Positions 3,152 to 5,141 of a stretch of DNA of 5,141 nucleotides are shown here, in pieces (the stretch's first letter is position 1; each line of letters begins with the position of its first letter). The stretch is from an uncultured Bacillota bacterium (GTDB lineage Bacteria > Bacillota_I > Bacilli_A > RFN20 > CAG-826): NCBI GenBank assembly GCA_949298295.1, contig CASFWS010000082.1:1-5141 (forward strand). Direction: 5' to 3'. A program made the position numbers and the translations under genes. A model generated the notes under the pieces. The model saw only the letters and a list, made by a program, of their open reading frames with translations. It was not told the DNA's origin and did not search any database.

Positions 3152-5141
3152 ATGAAGATCGTCCGCGAATGGCTCGAGGAACTCCTCGACGTAACGCTCA
3201 AAAGCGACCTCGAAATCGCCTCGGCCCTCACCAAGGCCGGGACCGAGGTCGGCTCCTACGCCCCCCTCTCGACGGCCAATAACGTCGTCGTCGGGAAGAT
3301 TCTTTCCTCTTCCAAGGTCGAAGATAGCGACCACCTTCATCTTCTTAGCGTCGACGTCGGGGAAGATACCCCCCGGACCATCGTCTGCGGGGCCCCCAAT
3401 GCCCGGGCGGGCCTTCTTACGGCCGTCGCCCTCCCGGGGGCCGTTCTCCCGGGCGGGAAGGCCATCAAGGCCGGGACGGTCCATGGCTTACTTTCCGAAG
3501 GGATGTGCTGCTCGACCCTCGAGCTCGGGCTCGAGGAGAAGTTTGCCGACGAGTGCGACCTTTCCGGGATCCACGAGTTCGATCCTTCCTCGGTGAAGGT
3601 CGGGGACGACGCGGTGGCCGCCCTTGGCCTTTCAAGCACCGTCTTCGACCTCGAGGTCCTCTCTAACCGCGGCGACCTCCTCTCCTACGAAGGGGTGGCC
3701 CGCGAGCTCTCTAGCGACCTCGGCCTCCCTTACGAGGAGAAGAAGTATCCGTCCCCCTCGGGCGAAAAGCCTTCGATTATTCCCGGAAGCCGGACCGAGA
3801 AGTGCCCCTCCTTCCATCTTCTCGTCGCCTCGGGGCTTACGAATAGGCCCTCTCCCGACTGGCTGAAGCGGCGGCTTCTTGCCTCTGGCATCCGCCCGAT
3901 CGACGCCATCGTCGACATCGGCAACTACGCGATGCTCCTCACCGGGCAGCCCCTCAACATGTACGACCTCGACGCCCTGAAGGGAAATGACCTCACGGCG
4001 GTCGAGGATTACGAGGGGAAGTTCGTCACGATGGACGGGAAGGAACGGGAGCTCCAAGAAGGGGATATCGCGATTCTCTCGGGCGGGGTTCCGGTTTGCC
4101 TAGCCGGGATCATGACTTCGCTCGAGGCGGCGGTCAAACCGGGCACCCGGTCGGTTGCCGTCGAGGCGGCCTCCTTTGCCGGGGCCGCCATCCGGCGGAC
4201 CTCCCTCCGCCTTGGCCTTGCGAGCGAATCCTCCCTCCGCTTCAGCAAGGGCATCGACCCGGCCGTTTCGAAGAGGACCCTCGCCATCGTCGCTTTGCTC
4301 CTTCGTAGCGTCTGCGGCGCTTCTTCGGTCTCTAAGATCGCCTCCTATGGGGAAAAGGAAGCCACGAAGGTCGAGATTCCCTTTTCGGCTGCTTCGATCA
4401 ACGCCCGCCTCGGGACCTCCTTTTCCGAGGAGGAAATCGTCGGCGCCCTCCGGCGCGACCACCTCCTTGTGAAGGAAGGGAAAGAAGGCCTAGTGGCTAT
4501 TATCCCCTCCTACCGGAAGGACCTCCTCGAGGAGGCCGACCTCTCCGAAGAGGCCATCCGCCTCCTCGGGATCGAGAAAATCGAAAGCGTCCTCCCGCAC
4601 ACCGTCCTCCCCTATGCTCCGGGACGCTCTATCGAGCGGAAAAGGCAAGACGCCGTCCGGCGTTACCTCACCCACCTCGGGCTCGACGAGACGCTTACCT
4701 ACTCCCTCGTCTCCCCGAAGCTTTCCTCTTTCGAGGTCCTCCTCCCGAAGAAAGAGGAGGTAAAGCCTCTTAATCCCTTGACCCTAGACCACGCCGTGAT
4801 GCGGCAGGACGTCCTTCCTTCCCTTCTCCAGGTTGCCGCCTATAACGCCGCCCGGGGGGAAGGCGACCTCTCCTTCTTCGAGACCTCGAAGGTGTACGCG
4901 GAAGGCTATTCCGACCTTCGGCTTTCCATCTTCCTTTCCGGGAAGCGGCCGGGCCAAGGGATGATTTCCGCCCGCGAGTGGTCCTTCTATGACCTCAAGG
5001 GCTTCCTTTGGGGCGTCCTCGCCCTCCTTGGGATTAGTGAGCAGCGCCTCCGCCTCGAGCCTCTTCTTGACCATCCCCTCTTCCATCCGGGAAGAAGCGC
5101 CGCTCTCTTCCTTGGTAAGGAAAGGGTCGCCGTCTTCGGGG
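3152..5141 (+). CDS. pheT: Phenylalanine--tRNA ligase beta subunit, 3' partial
   Basis: Beta subunit of PheRS: tRNA binding and, in most bacteria, removal of mischarged Tyr-tRNA-Phe. Starts MKIVREWLEELLDV, as is usual for PheT; 663 codons are present of about 800. Domains: an OB-fold tRNA-binding region from about residue 43 (NNVVVGKI) to 150; LSNRGDLLSYEGVAREL near 170; the B3/B4 editing domain about 205-370 (IRPIDAIVDIGNYAMLLTGQ, LAGIM, VEAASF, SLRFSKGIDP); the B5 domain with PSYRKD at 452-457 and EADL; and the catalytic-like core from about 490, with NPLT at 541 and MRQDVLP from 550. The end of the core and the C-terminal anticodon-binding (FDX-ACB) domain lie beyond the window. In the editing site the His of the usual PLHAFD is Asn269, the Thr of TNY is Gly257, and the Gly-Gly after AGIM is Thr322-Ser323, while Asn258 and Glu338 are kept. 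One base separates it from pheS. Confidence 0.95.
   Translation, partial: MKIVREWLEELLDVTLKSDLEIASALTKAGTEVGSYAPLSTANNVVVGKILSSSKVEDSDHLHLLSVDVGEDTPRTIVCGAPNARAGLLTAVALPGAVLPGGKAIKAGTVHGLLSEGMCCSTLELGLEEKFADECDLSGIHEFDPSSVKVGDDAVAALGLSSTVFDLEVLSNRGDLLSYEGVARELSSDLGLPYEEKKYPSPSGEKPSIIPGSRTEKCPSFHLLVASGLTNRPSPDWLKRRLLASGIRPIDAIVDIGNYAMLLTGQPLNMYDLDALKGNDLTAVEDYEGKFVTMDGKERELQEGDIAILSGGVPVCLAGIMTSLEAAVKPGTRSVAVEAASFAGAAIRRTSLRLGLASESSLRFSKGIDPAVSKRTLAIVALLLRSVCGASSVSKIASYGEKEATKVEIPFSAASINARLGTSFSEEEIVGALRRDHLLVKEGKEGLVAIIPSYRKDLLEEADLSEEAIRLLGIEKIESVLPHTVLPYAPGRSIERKRQDAVRRYLTHLGLDETLTYSLVSPKLSSFEVLLPKKEEVKPLNPLTLDHAVMRQDVLPSLLQVAAYNAARGEGDLSFFETSKVYAEGYSDLRLSIFLSGKRPGQGMISAREWSFYDLKGFLWGVLALLGISEQRLRLEPLLDHPLFHPGRSAALFLGKERVAVFG

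Noticed and set aside
2611..3234. Reverse-strand open frame (207 codons) opposite pheS and the start of pheT
   Set aside because: Antisense shadow of a conserved gene; its composition (Asp, Gly, Val, Ala rich) is the mirror of biased forward codons.
3632..4057. Reverse-strand and other-frame open frames within pheT
   Set aside because: The forward frame from 3152 is continuous and matches PheT along its whole length; the others have no recognisable content.

Overview
The window comes from a high-GC bacterium of the Firmicutes/Tenericutes type. The evidence is a T-box leader in front of pheST and a PheS that carries the four-cysteine ribbon (C-x2-C-x4-C-x2-C) I associate with Mollicutes and Erysipelotrichia relatives. 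PheT wording such as 'GQPLNMYDLD' and 'RFSKGIDP' points the same way. An uncultured gut lineage near the Mollicutes is the best guess, but this is inference from motif style, not a database match. Codon use is strongly biased to C-ending codons, CTC for Leu and GGG for Gly. The stops seen are TAA and TAG only, and every Trp seen is TGG, so nothing suggests TGA is read as Trp.

All genes lie on the + strand. From left to right: (1) an APH/choline-kinase-like phosphotransferase whose frame stays open to the left edge and probably begins outside the window. (2) After 28 bases, a flavin-reductase-like (flavoredoxin/DIM6 type) gene with a good ribosome binding site and a one-base frameshift after about 11 codons, followed by an intrinsic terminator (1795-1830). 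(3) A non-coding stretch of about 290 bases holding a candidate promoter, a 12-bp palindrome and a T-box riboswitch. The T-box has a loop-E specifier loop, a UUC (Phe) specifier and a foldable antiterminator. (4) pheS, complete. (5) pheT, one base after pheS and cut by the right edge after 663 codons.

Genes 1 and 2 form one transcription unit with no evident functional link. The T-box, pheS and pheT form a second unit: uncharged tRNA-Phe should be sensed by the leader and raise expression of both subunits of phenylalanyl-tRNA synthetase, an (alpha-beta)2 enzyme.

The most interesting points are: (a) PheT has lost or changed residues of its proofreading site, with the conserved His replaced by Asn and the Gly-Gly after 'AGIM' replaced by Thr-Ser, as might be expected of a PheRS with weak or absent editing; (b) the T-box has an unusual antiterminator bulge whose discriminator-pairing base does not match a normal tRNA-Phe, and no classical competing terminator; (c) the frameshift in the flavin reductase gene. 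I see no mobile element, CRISPR array or tRNA gene, and no clear new multi-gene system.
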